Below are positions 1 through 4,951 of a stretch of DNA of 6,184 bases, one piece after another. The translations under genes and the position numbers were made by a program. The notes beneath the pieces are model-generated. The model saw nothing but the letters and a program-made list of their open reading frames with translations. It was not told the origin of the DNA and did no database searches. How positions within the stretch are numbered: the first letter of the stretch is position 1; every line of letters begins with the position of its first letter. Source of the stretch: Candidatus Falkowbacteria bacterium RIFOXYC2_FULL_48_21 (GTDB taxonomy: Bacteria; Patescibacteriota; Patescibacteriia; UBA11705; JABHMO01); contig MFGM01000002.1 in NCBI GenBank assembly GCA_001778275.1, forward strand, positions 1 to 6,184. The letters are read 5' to 3'.

Positions 1-498
1 ATAACCATAATAATTTTCCGCTGTTTCACGCACGTCGCCGTTTGTATTGCGCGCGTAGCTGATCATTGATTGCACCACGCTCGGCTTGGGAAAGTTTTGA
101 CCCTTGACGTTCAACGCTAACTCATCCATCGCGCTTTTCACCAAGGAAACGCTATCATCCTGATCCAAGATATTAAAATTGCGTTCATATCCCAACCGGT
201 CGGCATATTTCCGCAAAATCATATTACCCACGTGATGAAACGTACCGCCCCACAAACCTTTTGGCGCGTACCCCAAATATTTTTCCACGCGTTCGAGCAT
301 TTCTTTGGCCGCCTTGTTCGTGAAGGTAACCAATAAAATATTTTCCGGCTTGACGCCCATCTCAATCAAATACGCCACCCGAAAAACCAAGGTGCGCGTC
401 TTGCCGCTCCCCGCGCCCGCCAAAACCAAACACGACCCGTCGGCCTCGGTGACCACGCGGTATTGTTCGGGGTTTAATTGGTTTTTGTAGTCAATCAT
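1..498 (-). CDS. UvrD/PcrA/Rep-type superfamily 1 DNA helicase, N-terminal 166 residues (3' end off the left edge)
   Basis: This is an ATP-dependent 3'-5' DNA helicase of the UvrD/PcrA/Rep family, which unwinds DNA in excision repair and clears replication obstacles. Reading from the ATG at 496-498 there are 166 codons open to the window edge. They carry, in order, the Q-motif region (LNPEQ, residues 8-12), the Walker A motif AGAGSGKTRT (27-36) with K33 and T34 as nucleotide-binding residues, motif Ia TFTNKAAKEM (58-67) and motif Ib GTFHHVGNMILR beginning at residue 85. Most UvrD/PcrA proteins have GTFHS at motif Ib, so the HH is a variant. A full-length family member has roughly 650-750 residues, so about three quarters is missing. 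The start fits the usual distance from the N-terminus to the Q motif. No Shine-Dalgarno is visible, and a TAGAAT box lies 8 bases upstream. A terminator separates it from the next gene upstream, so it is probably its own transcription unit. I see too little to choose between uvrD, pcrA and rep. Confidence 0.93.
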   Translation of the reverse strand, partial: MIDYKNQLNPEQYRVVTEADGSCLVLAGAGSGKTRTLVFRVAYLIEMGVKPENILLVTFTNKAAKEMLERVEKYLGYAPKGLWGGTFHHVGNMILRKYADRLGYERNFNILDQDDSVSLVKSAMDELALNVKGQNFPKPSVVQSMISYARNTNGDVRETAENYYGY

Positions 499-506
499 AC
501 ACACGC

Positions 507-512
507 ATTCTA
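507..512 (-). promoter_or_regulatory. Candidate -10 box for the UvrD-type helicase gene (possible leaderless start)
   Basis: The minus strand reads TAGAAT, 5 of 6 matches to TATAAT. Only 8 bases separate it from the ATG at 498, so transcription starting the usual 6-8 bases downstream would begin at or beside the start codon. The position 17 bases upstream is only a T-run and gives no good -35. Since the preceding terminator ends at 536, a promoter must lie between 499 and about 535 or inside the terminator, and this is the best candidate there. Confidence 0.45.
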
Positions 513-525
513 TCAAATTCCAACA

Positions 526-554
526 AAATAAAAAAGCCCCGACATGGTCGGGGC
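526..554 (-). terminator. Rho-independent terminator, minus strand
   Basis: An 8-bp perfect stem pairs GCCCCGAC (536-543) with GTCGGGGC (547-554) around a 3-base loop. Read on the minus strand it is followed by a T-rich run (TTTTTTATTTTG, about 524-535). On the plus strand there is no T-run after the stem, so it acts in the minus direction only. It would end the unit containing the 140-aa gene (781-1203) and the possible small ORF whose stop lies at 557-559, and would insulate the helicase gene. Confidence 0.92.
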
Positions 555-556
555 GC

Positions 557-748
557 TCAATTCAAGTGGGACATTTCTGCTTTCGTAAAAACAAATGTAC
601 GCTCGTCCCGCCTCTCAGTCGCCACGCGCACGAACTTCTTCGTCCGAAGACAAACATGACCACGCGCGCCAATTTTTTCCGCGGACATCTTCACTGTCGG
701 CAAAGCCAAGGATGTTGTCGTCCGCGACCTTTCAACAAGGACATACAT
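557..748 (-). CDS. Possible small basic protein, 63 aa, unrecognised
   Basis: This ORF begins 32 bases after the 140-aa gene and its TGA stop ends 2 bases before the terminator stem, the position expected for the last gene of a unit. The predicted protein is basic and soluble. Its C-terminal half, from KKFVRVATERR on, looks like ordinary strand-and-helix sequence, and I recognise no family. Against it: the start has only a GGTGA one base before the ATG, which is too close to be a good ribosome site. The frame also stays open upstream into the 140-aa gene, and overlapping plus-strand ORFs cover the same bases. If it is not a gene, 560-780 is either untranslated 3' sequence or an unrecognised RNA. 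I found no tmRNA, SRP or RNase P signature in it. Confidence 0.35.
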   Translation of the reverse strand: MYVLVERSRTTTSLALPTVKMSAEKIGARGHVCLRTKKFVRVATERRDERTFVFTKAEMSHLN

Positions 749-780
749 TTCACCACGACTTCGCGCGTGTAAAAATCCTT

Positions 781-1203
781 CTACCTCTTCGCCGCGGCAA
801 GAATATCATAAATTTTTTGCACGCATTCATCAACGTCATCGCTGAATGACACGCAAGACGCGGTACGCAATTTATCACTAAACAGCCAGATATCACCGAC
901 CAGTGCCTGCCAAATCAAAACTTTGTCTATCTGTTGCCTGCTCCAACCGGTGCAAAACTCATTTGCGACTTCAATGACACGATGATTCGTGCCAACCATG
1001 ACCAAATCATATTGCTCCGCTCCAATACGCCGCATCACCGCCGCCTGATCAGGCAATGGCCAGACAAAGTGATGCTCAAAATCGCGCTCATAATCACCGC
1101 CCAACTTTTCCGCCGCCATTTCAAAATGGCTCTGCGCGTACCTCTTCATATCCCCACCCGGCGCACAAAACCACAACACCTTGAACTTCCGTTTTTCGGT
1201 CAT
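781..1203 (-). CDS. Hypothetical protein, 140 aa, Rossmann-like alpha/beta
   Basis: I do not recognise the family. The start at 1201-1203 is chosen because AAGGAGGG lies 4 bases upstream, a near-consensus Shine-Dalgarno. An in-frame ATG 12 codons further out would place that site inside the coding region. The protein begins with a hydrophobic strand and a small-residue turn (KVLWFCAPGG, residues 8-17), then an amphipathic helix, then YDLVMVGTNH (65-74), then a second hydrophobic strand KVLIWQALVGDIWLF (94-108) and a C-terminal helix. This strand-loop-helix order suggests a small single-domain alpha/beta fold, distantly like a PTS IIB or response-regulator core, but no phosphorylatable Cys or Asp is placed convincingly. 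There is no signal peptide or membrane segment, so it is likely cytoplasmic. It has its own promoter region upstream and is the only gene here with strong Shine-Dalgarno complementarity. TAG stop. Confidence 0.8.
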   Translation of the reverse strand: MTEKRKFKVLWFCAPGGDMKRYAQSHFEMAAEKLGGDYERDFEHHFVWPLPDQAAVMRRIGAEQYDLVMVGTNHRVIEVANEFCTGWSRQQIDKVLIWQALVGDIWLFSDKLRTASCVSFSDDVDECVQKIYDILAAAKR

Positions 1204-1212
1204 TTTTCCCTC
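1196..1212 (-). promoter_or_regulatory. Strong Shine-Dalgarno that fixes the start of the 140-aa gene
   Basis: On the minus strand AAGGAGGG is followed by four A residues and then the ATG at 1201-1203. It decides the start against the in-frame upstream ATG at 1239. No other gene in the window has a comparable site. Confidence 0.85.
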
Positions 1213-1250
1213 CTTGATTATTTTGTCAACGACCAACAAACTGATTATTT

Positions 1251-1279
1251 AACTTATCAAAAAACAACGCCCGTGTCAA
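1251..1279 (-). promoter_or_regulatory. Candidate sigma70-type promoter of the 140-aa gene
   Basis: A perfect -35 TTGACA (plus-strand positions 1274-1279) lies 15 bases from GATAAG (1253-1258, 4 of 6 to TATAAT) and 17 bases from TAAGTT (1251-1256, 3 of 6). The -10 is therefore weak, but the -35 is exact and the region is the AT-rich gap between queH and this gene. Transcription would start about 45 bases before the ATG. Confidence 0.5.
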
Positions 1280-1301
1280 TTTTGAGCGATGTTTTTGCGT
1301 A

Positions 1302-1310
1302 ATTATAGCA
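1302..1310 (-). promoter_or_regulatory. Second candidate promoter: extended -10 TGCTATAAT
   Basis: The minus strand reads TG-C-TATAAT, a perfect -10 with the extended TGN element, 14 bases downstream of the queH stop. No recognisable -35 lies 16-18 bases upstream, where the sequence belongs to the end of queH, but extended -10 promoters can work without one. It could be a tandem promoter for the 140-aa gene. Confidence 0.45.
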
Positions 1311-1323
1311 ATCAATCCCTACA

Positions 1324-1857
1324 TTAAGGCCTTTTACTATACTCACAACCACAGTAGTTTTGCCGATGAAAATGCTCCTCCTGGCTTATCTCACACGACT
1401 TTTTGTAACCCTCATTTTTTCGCCAAATCGTGTCAATGAATTTTAATCCGTAAAAATCCGCCAACTCCTTGCCGATCTTGTTAATCACCTCCGCCGGCTT
1501 GTGCGGCGAAATCGTTAAGGTCGTGGCGAACGCGTCGAATCCTTCTTCCTGCGCCTTTTGCGCCACTTCGGCCAATCGCTTTTGAAAACATTTTTCACAA
1601 CGCTTGCCGCCCTCCGGTTCATTTTCAAAACCACGAACGGAGTCAAGCCACTCGTCATGTTCGTACTTGCCAACAATCAACGGCACACCCAATTTCTCCG
1701 CATACCGCTTCATCTCCGCCAACCGCAAATCATATTCCTTGCGCGGAAAAATATTCGGATTATAAAAATAAACGGCCACCGCGTGTCCGTCCTGTTGGAG
1801 CGCGTTAATCACCTGCGCCCCGCAAGGAGCGCAACAGTCGTGTAATAATACCTTCAT
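1324..1857 (-). CDS. queH: Epoxyqueuosine reductase QueH
   Basis: QueH (the DUF208 family) reduces epoxyqueuosine to queuosine at the wobble position of GUN-anticodon tRNAs, replacing the unrelated QueG. It is an iron-sulfur protein. The 177-residue product opens with the family signature HDCCAPC (residues 6-12; C8 and C9 are the adjacent cysteines expected to bind the cluster). It has YNPNIFP (32-38), the second cysteine pair in RCEKC (C87, C90), the conserved stretch TTLTISPHK (112-120) and the C-terminal YCGCEYS (168-174). Length and motif order match complete family members. The start at 1855-1857 puts the signature at the very N-terminus, as usual. A GTG start 26 codons upstream is open, but those codons come from the inverted repeat. 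No Shine-Dalgarno is visible: the upstream sequence is the pyrimidine-rich arm of that repeat. No other queuosine genes are present in the window. Confidence 0.95.
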   Translation of the reverse strand: MKVLLHDCCAPCGAQVINALQQDGHAVAVYFYNPNIFPRKEYDLRLAEMKRYAEKLGVPLIVGKYEHDEWLDSVRGFENEPEGGKRCEKCFQKRLAEVAQKAQEEGFDAFATTLTISPHKPAEVINKIGKELADFYGLKFIDTIWRKNEGYKKSCEISQEEHFHRQNYCGCEYSKRP

Positions 1858-1874
1858 ATGAAAAACAGGAGCAA

Positions 1875-2013
1875 GGAAAAAGGAAAAAGGGGCAAAGCAG
1901 GAAGCCAAGCTTAAGGAAATAAAGCTTAAAGTCACCGGACTAAAATGATCCTTGAGCTTTAAGCTTTGCGACCTTAAGCTTACTTTGCCCCTTTTTCCTT
2001 TTATCCTTTTTCC
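1875..2013. repeat. Long inverted repeat between the holin-like gene and queH (repeat cluster 1)
   Basis: Three perfectly complementary blocks nest in order: AGGAAAAAGGGGCAAAG (1881-1897) with 1983-1999 (17 bp), AAGCTTAAGG (1907-1916) with 1972-1981 (10 bp), and AAAGCTTAAAG (1921-1931) with 1957-1967 (11 bp). A 25-base apical loop covers 1932-1956. Small internal loops separate the blocks: 9 against 1 base, then 4 against 4. Outer parts are G2A5-type units on the left and TTTTTCC-type units on the right, a degenerate period near 7. In transcript sense the purine-rich arm follows the stop codon at 2020 by a few bases and the pyrimidine-rich arm precedes the queH ATG. A transcript would fold into a long hairpin with a U-rich tail, so it may end or attenuate readthrough into queH. 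Confidence 0.85.
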
Positions 2014-2019
2014 TCATTC

Positions 2020-2370
2020 TTAGTGCATATAACTCTCTCGATACAACCACGCGCTAAACGTCGTCACGACCGTGTACAACAGCGCGCCGAGAAATCCGCC
2101 GACCCAGCTGGAAATTTCAAACCCCTGAATAAACGTTGACACCAGCCAAAAAATAATCGCGTTAACAATCAAGTTGGAAATGCCGAGCGTTAAAATGTTA
2201 ATCGGAAACGTGATAATCTTCAGCACCGTGCCGATTGTTAAACTGACCGCGCCAATCACAACAACCAAAACCATGGCGTAATACAAGCTCCCAACTTCAA
2301 TTCCCGGAATAAAATAACCGATAGCCAGAAGCCCGAGCGCGTTGATTAACCAACGTAAAATCATGTACAT
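2020..2370 (-). CDS. Phage_holin_4_2 / YvlD-type integral membrane protein, 116 aa
   Basis: This is a small four-helix inner-membrane protein of the PF04020 type. The family was named after phage holins but is widespread in bacterial chromosomes and has no established general function. Hydrophobic segments lie at about residues 5-21, 31-52, 57-80 and 89-110. Family hallmarks are FIPGIEV after helix 1, the FPINILTLGISNLIVNA stretch across helices 2-3, and the IQGFEI loop before helix 4. Length (116 aa) is normal. The start may be residue 1 or the Met at residue 3 (2364), since neither has a Shine-Dalgarno. The gene sits between repeat clusters on both sides, so its mRNA would carry a foldable element at each end. 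There is no phage or lysis gene nearby, so I would not read it as a lysis holin. Confidence 0.85.
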   Translation of the reverse strand: MYMILRWLINALGLLAIGYFIPGIEVGSLYYAMVLVVVIGAVSLTIGTVLKIITFPINILTLGISNLIVNAIIFWLVSTFIQGFEISSWVGGFLGALLYTVVTTFSAWLYRESYMH

Positions 2371-2373
2371 AAA

Positions 2374-2490
2374 ATTAAGTTAAAAGTCTAAAGTTAAAAG
2401 TCCAAGCTACCGACTTTTGACTTTTACCTTTGGACTTTGGACATACGCTCTACGCCGACGACTTTTGACTTTTACCTTTGGACTTTGGAC
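2374..2490. repeat. Heptanucleotide repeat cluster 2 with an inverted arm and two direct 32-nt copies
   Basis: A 32-base segment occurs twice without mismatch at 2411-2442 and 2459-2490, 48 bases apart. It is built from heptads ACTTTTG, ACTTTTA, CCTTTGG and ACTTTGG. To the left, 2376-2404 carries the same heptads in the opposite orientation (units such as GTTAAAA and GTCTAAA), pairing at about 20 of 26 positions with the 2412-2437 copy. The second direct copy lies inside the 3' end of the 187-aa gene, whose stop codon is at 2450-2452. The other copy and the inverted arm fill the gap to the holin-like gene. No protein-coding explanation fits both copies. Confidence 0.9.
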
Positions 2491-3013
2491 TGGCCGCCAT
2501 CTTCACGTGTTCAGCAACAACGCGCTCAACCCAGCCATGCTCATCCAACAAATCCAGAAAATACCGCGCCTGCCGACTGACTTTACGGCGATTAAAAAGA
2601 TAAACAATCTTCACCACCCAATAATACAGAATCAGCAAAATCGCCAGCAAATAAATCGCCCACCACAACTTATTATTCTTCAGCGACCAAAAGCCGATGG
2701 TCAACTTAACTTCGTCGTATTGAGTATTGCCGTAGCGATCCGCCGCCTTCACGTTGATGAAATGTTCCCCGCGTGGAAAGAAAAACCGCAAGCGCTCGGC
2801 CGTAAACGTTTCCTTTTTATCAATCGTCCATTCGAAGCTCAACCCCGCATTCTGCGGCACGTTCGACAACGCGAAAAATTCATACGTTTGCCAATTGAGC
2901 TGTTCATACTTGATATTCACTTCCGTCAACGGCGGTACCGGTTCCTCCGCCATCACGCTCGCCGGCAACATTATCAAAACCGCGGCCAAAATAATTTTTG
3001 CGACTGTTTTCAT
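2450..3013 (-). CDS. Secreted, membrane-anchored PKD-like domain protein, 187 aa
   Basis: The product has a signal peptide (residues 1-22, basic start, hydrophobic core, cleavage near VMA-EE). A PKD/Ig-like beta domain follows at about 30-107, with NWQTYEF (40-46), LSFEWTIDKK (58-67) and GEHFINVKA (82-90). A membrane helix spans about 117-138 (WWAIYLLAILLILYYWVV), and a basic, largely helical cytoplasmic tail covers 141-187. The expected topology is outside-to-inside with the PKD domain outside. It is a clear paralogue of the C-terminal half of the neighbouring 403-aa protein, which suggests a local duplication. There is no catalytic motif, so a binding or structural surface role is inference. 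The ATG at 3011-3013 is supported by the signal peptide, and only an A/T-rich stretch precedes it. Residues 175-186 (SPKSKGKSQKSS) are encoded by heptad repeat DNA, so the original C-terminus may have been changed. Confidence 0.85.
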   Translation of the reverse strand: MKTVAKIILAAVLIMLPASVMAEEPVPPLTEVNIKYEQLNWQTYEFFALSNVPQNAGLSFEWTIDKKETFTAERLRFFFPRGEHFINVKAADRYGNTQYDEVKLTIGFWSLKNNKLWWAIYLLAILLILYYWVVKIVYLFNRRKVSRQARYFLDLLDEHGWVERVVAEHVKMAASPKSKGKSQKSSA

Positions 3014-3027
3014 TTTTATTTTTATTT

Positions 3028-3281
3028 GGACTTTTAACTTGCGTTCTGCGACTTTGACTTTTGACTTTTACCTTTTAACTTTGGACTTGCGTTCTGCGAC
3101 TTTGACTTTTGACTTTTGACTTTTACCTTTTAACTTTGGACTTGCGTTCTGCGACTTTGACTTTTGACTTTTACCCTTTAACTTTGGACTTCGGACTTGC
3201 GCTCTGCCCGCTTCGACTTGACAAAGCTTACCGAATCGAGGCGAGCGATTTCAACTTTTCCCTTTGCCCTTTGCACTTTTA
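3028..3281. repeat. Heptanucleotide tandem repeat cluster 3 with a 48/55-nt higher-order unit
   Basis: On the plus strand 3037-3194 is three tandem units: 3037-3084 (48 nt), 3085-3139 (55 nt, one extra ACTTTTG) and 3140-3194 (55 nt, ending with an extra ACTTCGG). Each begins ACTTGCG then TTCTGCG, then one six-base unit ACTTTG, then seven-base units of the ACTTTNN or CCTTTNN type. A degraded fourth unit starts at 3195. After a non-repeat stretch (about 3216-3253) four more heptads follow at 3254-3281 (ACTTTTC, CCTTTGC twice, ACTTTTA), and the last one contains the stop codon of the 403-aa gene (3279-3281). Unlike the other three clusters, all heptads face the same way, with no complementary arm. 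It fills the gap between the two PKD genes. Confidence 0.93.
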
Positions 3282-4490
3282 ACTACTTTCTCGTTTTTTC
3301 GGCTGCCGCATCTCCCTCTTCTCCTCCTTTTCTTCCAACGGTTCGTCCGGCGCGACCTCTCCCTCACTTTTATTATGATGCCTCCCGTACGCGTACAAAA
3401 ATCCCACCGCAAGCAACGCCAAGACGATCAACCACAACCAATAATTAAACACCGACCAAAACGCCACATTCACAGTCACGCTGTCAAAAAGATAATTTTC
3501 CCACGGCCCCTTCACTTTCAACGAAACAAAATACTGACCGGTGCCGCTGAAACGATGCTCGCCGTTTGCCTTCACCTCCGTGCCATCGCTAAACGACCAC
3601 GCGTAATCCAATTTGGAAACATCCACGTCCGGCGAATTCGTGGTGAAACTGAAATTATAAGTATTCCAATTGACTTGCAAAACATTGATCTTCACCTGCT
3701 TCAACAGCTCGATCGCGGGGGACGCATAAAAATCTTGCACCAGCTCCGCCTTCGGCGTTTCATCATTCTTGCCTAGCAAGTTGGCAATCAAAGACGGTTT
3801 CTTTTCCGGCACGGCTTTTGCCACCGGCTTAGCCGTTGCAGGGGCCGCTACCACTGGCGGCGCTGGTGGCTTAACATCAGCCTTGGGCGGAACGGGCGGC
3901 TTGGGTAATTCCTTTTTGCTTTTCAAAGGATCAAGCGGAAACTCGTCCAGCGCGTCAGAAACGCCATCCCCATCGGTGTCCGCTTTCAAAGAATCCGTGC
4001 CAAGGCTTGCCTCATTCGCGTCAGAAACGCCATCATTATCATCATCCTGGTCAATTTTGTCGCCAAGGCCATCGCCATCCGTGTCTTTTTGAACTTCAAA
4101 CATTTGCGTCAAGGCCGCATTATTGTCCGGATTGTCATCGCGCGGCGTCACACTCATGATTTTCGCCAAGATGTTGAAGTTACCCATCGGCACCTCAAAA
4201 TCAATATAAATTTCATCCTTCACTCCTTTGGCCGTCAATGAAATTTCCGCCTGACCGAGCAACTGCGTGCCGCGCGTGAAAACAACGTAACCGGAAGCAT
4301 CCTTGGTGCCACGATTTTCCGCGTAAGTATAGAGACGCACTTTTTCGCCGGCAATCAGATTGTTCACGTCCTTTGACAAAGAAAATTCACTCGGCCGCAA
4401 CGCCAAATCATACTCCGGCTCGCTCTGCGCGTTGATTGCGCCGGGCAAAAAAAGCCAACAAAGTAACATTAAGCTGAACGCTTTTTTCAT
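3279..4490 (-). CDS. Secreted, membrane-anchored protein with CARDB-like, thrombospondin type-3 and PKD-like regions, 403 aa
   Basis: Domain order: signal peptide (1-21, cleavage near INA-QS); CARDB/Ig-like beta domain (about 27-133, ending with the family-typical DDNPDNNAA); three thrombospondin type-3-like calcium-binding repeats at 136-144 (DTDGDGLGD), 149-157 and 171-179 (DTDGDGVSD); Pro/Ala/Lys-rich linker (189-232); PKD-like domain (about 262-342, with VNWNTYNF and LDYAWSFSDG); membrane helix (about 348-368); charged cytoplasmic tail (369-403). It is probably a calcium-stabilised surface protein held in the cytoplasmic membrane with its stalk outside. No enzymatic motif is visible. It follows the HEPN-like gene by 6 bases, so the two are probably co-transcribed, and it precedes its smaller paralogue. 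The start is fixed by the signal peptide (MKKAFSLMLL). No Shine-Dalgarno is present, so translation may be coupled to the upstream gene. The TAA stop lies in a repeat heptad. Confidence 0.88.
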   Translation of the reverse strand: MKKAFSLMLLCWLFLPGAINAQSEPEYDLALRPSEFSLSKDVNNLIAGEKVRLYTYAENRGTKDASGYVVFTRGTQLLGQAEISLTAKGVKDEIYIDFEVPMGNFNILAKIMSVTPRDDNPDNNAALTQMFEVQKDTDGDGLGDKIDQDDDNDGVSDANEASLGTDSLKADTDGDGVSDALDEFPLDPLKSKKELPKPPVPPKADVKPPAPPVVAAPATAKPVAKAVPEKKPSLIANLLGKNDETPKAELVQDFYASPAIELLKQVKINVLQVNWNTYNFSFTTNSPDVDVSKLDYAWSFSDGTEVKANGEHRFSGTGQYFVSLKVKGPWENYLFDSVTVNVAFWSVFNYWLWLIVLALLAVGFLYAYGRHHNKSEGEVAPDEPLEEKEEKREMRQPKKRESS

Positions 4491-4496
4491 ATATTT

Positions 4497-4940
4497 TTAT
4501 AAAACGCCAAGCGTACTCAAAGCGCGCTTGAATAATTCCAAAACTTTTCTCGCTTCCCCGTGTCGCAACTCATAGCGCACGTCATGCACTACGTGATTGC
4601 GCACTTGATGCGCCCACCACACCTGTTTCAGCTTGGGAAATTTATAAGAAGCCAGCTTTAACCGCTCCGCCATGGTCGTGCCGGTAAAATACATACCGCG
4701 CAGGGCGCTGTCGAGAAGTTTGTCCGCCTCGATTACGGCCAATTTGTAGTTCATTTCCTTTTTTAACTCCACCAGCGCCTCAATTTCCTTCCAGCGCGCG
4801 CGGTAAAATTTCCGATCCAAGCCTTCCGGCAAACGACTCTGCCGCGCAAACCAACGCGCCACAAAAAATACAACAATGACCACAGCAATGCCAATGGCGA
4901 TCGCAATGTCGACGGCAGTGAATTCGTATGAAAATTGCAT
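4497..4940 (-). CDS. Membrane-anchored protein with HEPN-like helical domain, 147 aa
   Basis: An N-terminal membrane helix (about residues 10-29, rich in I, A and V) is followed by a basic stretch (RWFARQSR), placing the rest in the cytoplasm. The soluble part (about 41-147) is predicted all-helical: an amphipathic helix RWKEIEALVELKK (49-61), then AVIEADKLLDSAL (68-80), TGTTMAERLKLA (86-97), WWAHQVRNHVVHD (108-120) and a final helix EARKVLELFKRALSTLGVL. R114-N115-xxx-H119 matches the RNxxxH form of the HEPN motif, which forms the RNase site in many HEPN toxins and defence proteins but also occurs in non-nucleolytic members. The pattern (ADKLLD, TMAERLK, AH-x-VRN-x-xxH) resembles conserved hypothetical proteins I recall from Patescibacteria. 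The gene starts right after repeat cluster 4 with no Shine-Dalgarno and ends 6 bases before the CARDB/TSP3/PKD gene. HEPN membership is a motif-level call. No partner antitoxin (MNT-type nucleotidyltransferase) is adjacent. Confidence 0.8.
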   Translation of the reverse strand: MQFSYEFTAVDIAIAIGIAVVIVVFFVARWFARQSRLPEGLDRKFYRARWKEIEALVELKKEMNYKLAVIEADKLLDSALRGMYFTGTTMAERLKLASYKFPKLKQVWWAHQVRNHVVHDVRYELRHGEARKVLELFKRALSTLGVL

Positions 4941-4951
4941 AACAAGCAGGA

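Noticed and set aside
560..780. tmRNA, SRP RNA or RNase P RNA
   Set aside because: I could not find the conserved core sequences of any of these on either strand.
781..1203. PTS IIB component or low-molecular-weight phosphatase
   Set aside because: The opening KVLWFCAPGG is only superficially similar. The CxxxxxR phosphatase loop is absent and no PTS partner gene is present.
1204..1239. Longer 152-aa form of the protein at 781-1203
   Set aside because: The ideal Shine-Dalgarno lies inside these 12 codons, directly before the ATG at 1203.
1858..1935. 26-residue N-terminal extension of QueH from a GTG at 1933-1935
   Set aside because: The extension is encoded by the inverted-repeat arm, and QueH proteins normally begin right at the CC signature, as they do from 1857.
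2020..2370. Phage lysis holin or prophage remnant
   Set aside because: The family name is historical; the protein is a chromosomal YvlD-like type, and no endolysin, integrase or structural phage gene is nearby.
2417..3119. Plus-strand ORFs of 206 and 121 codons
   Set aside because: They are antisense to the signal-peptide/PKD protein on the minus strand, and their ends are read through repeat DNA. Composition is unlike a folded protein.
3037..3208. Regularly spaced repeats of 48-55 bases resembling a CRISPR array
   Set aside because: There are no unique spacers: the whole period is itself made of heptads, units differ in length by exactly 7, and no cas genes are present.
3769..4092. Plus-strand ORF with Gly/Thr/Ser-rich product
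   Set aside because: It is the antisense shadow of the TSP3 repeats and Pro-rich linker of the 403-aa gene.
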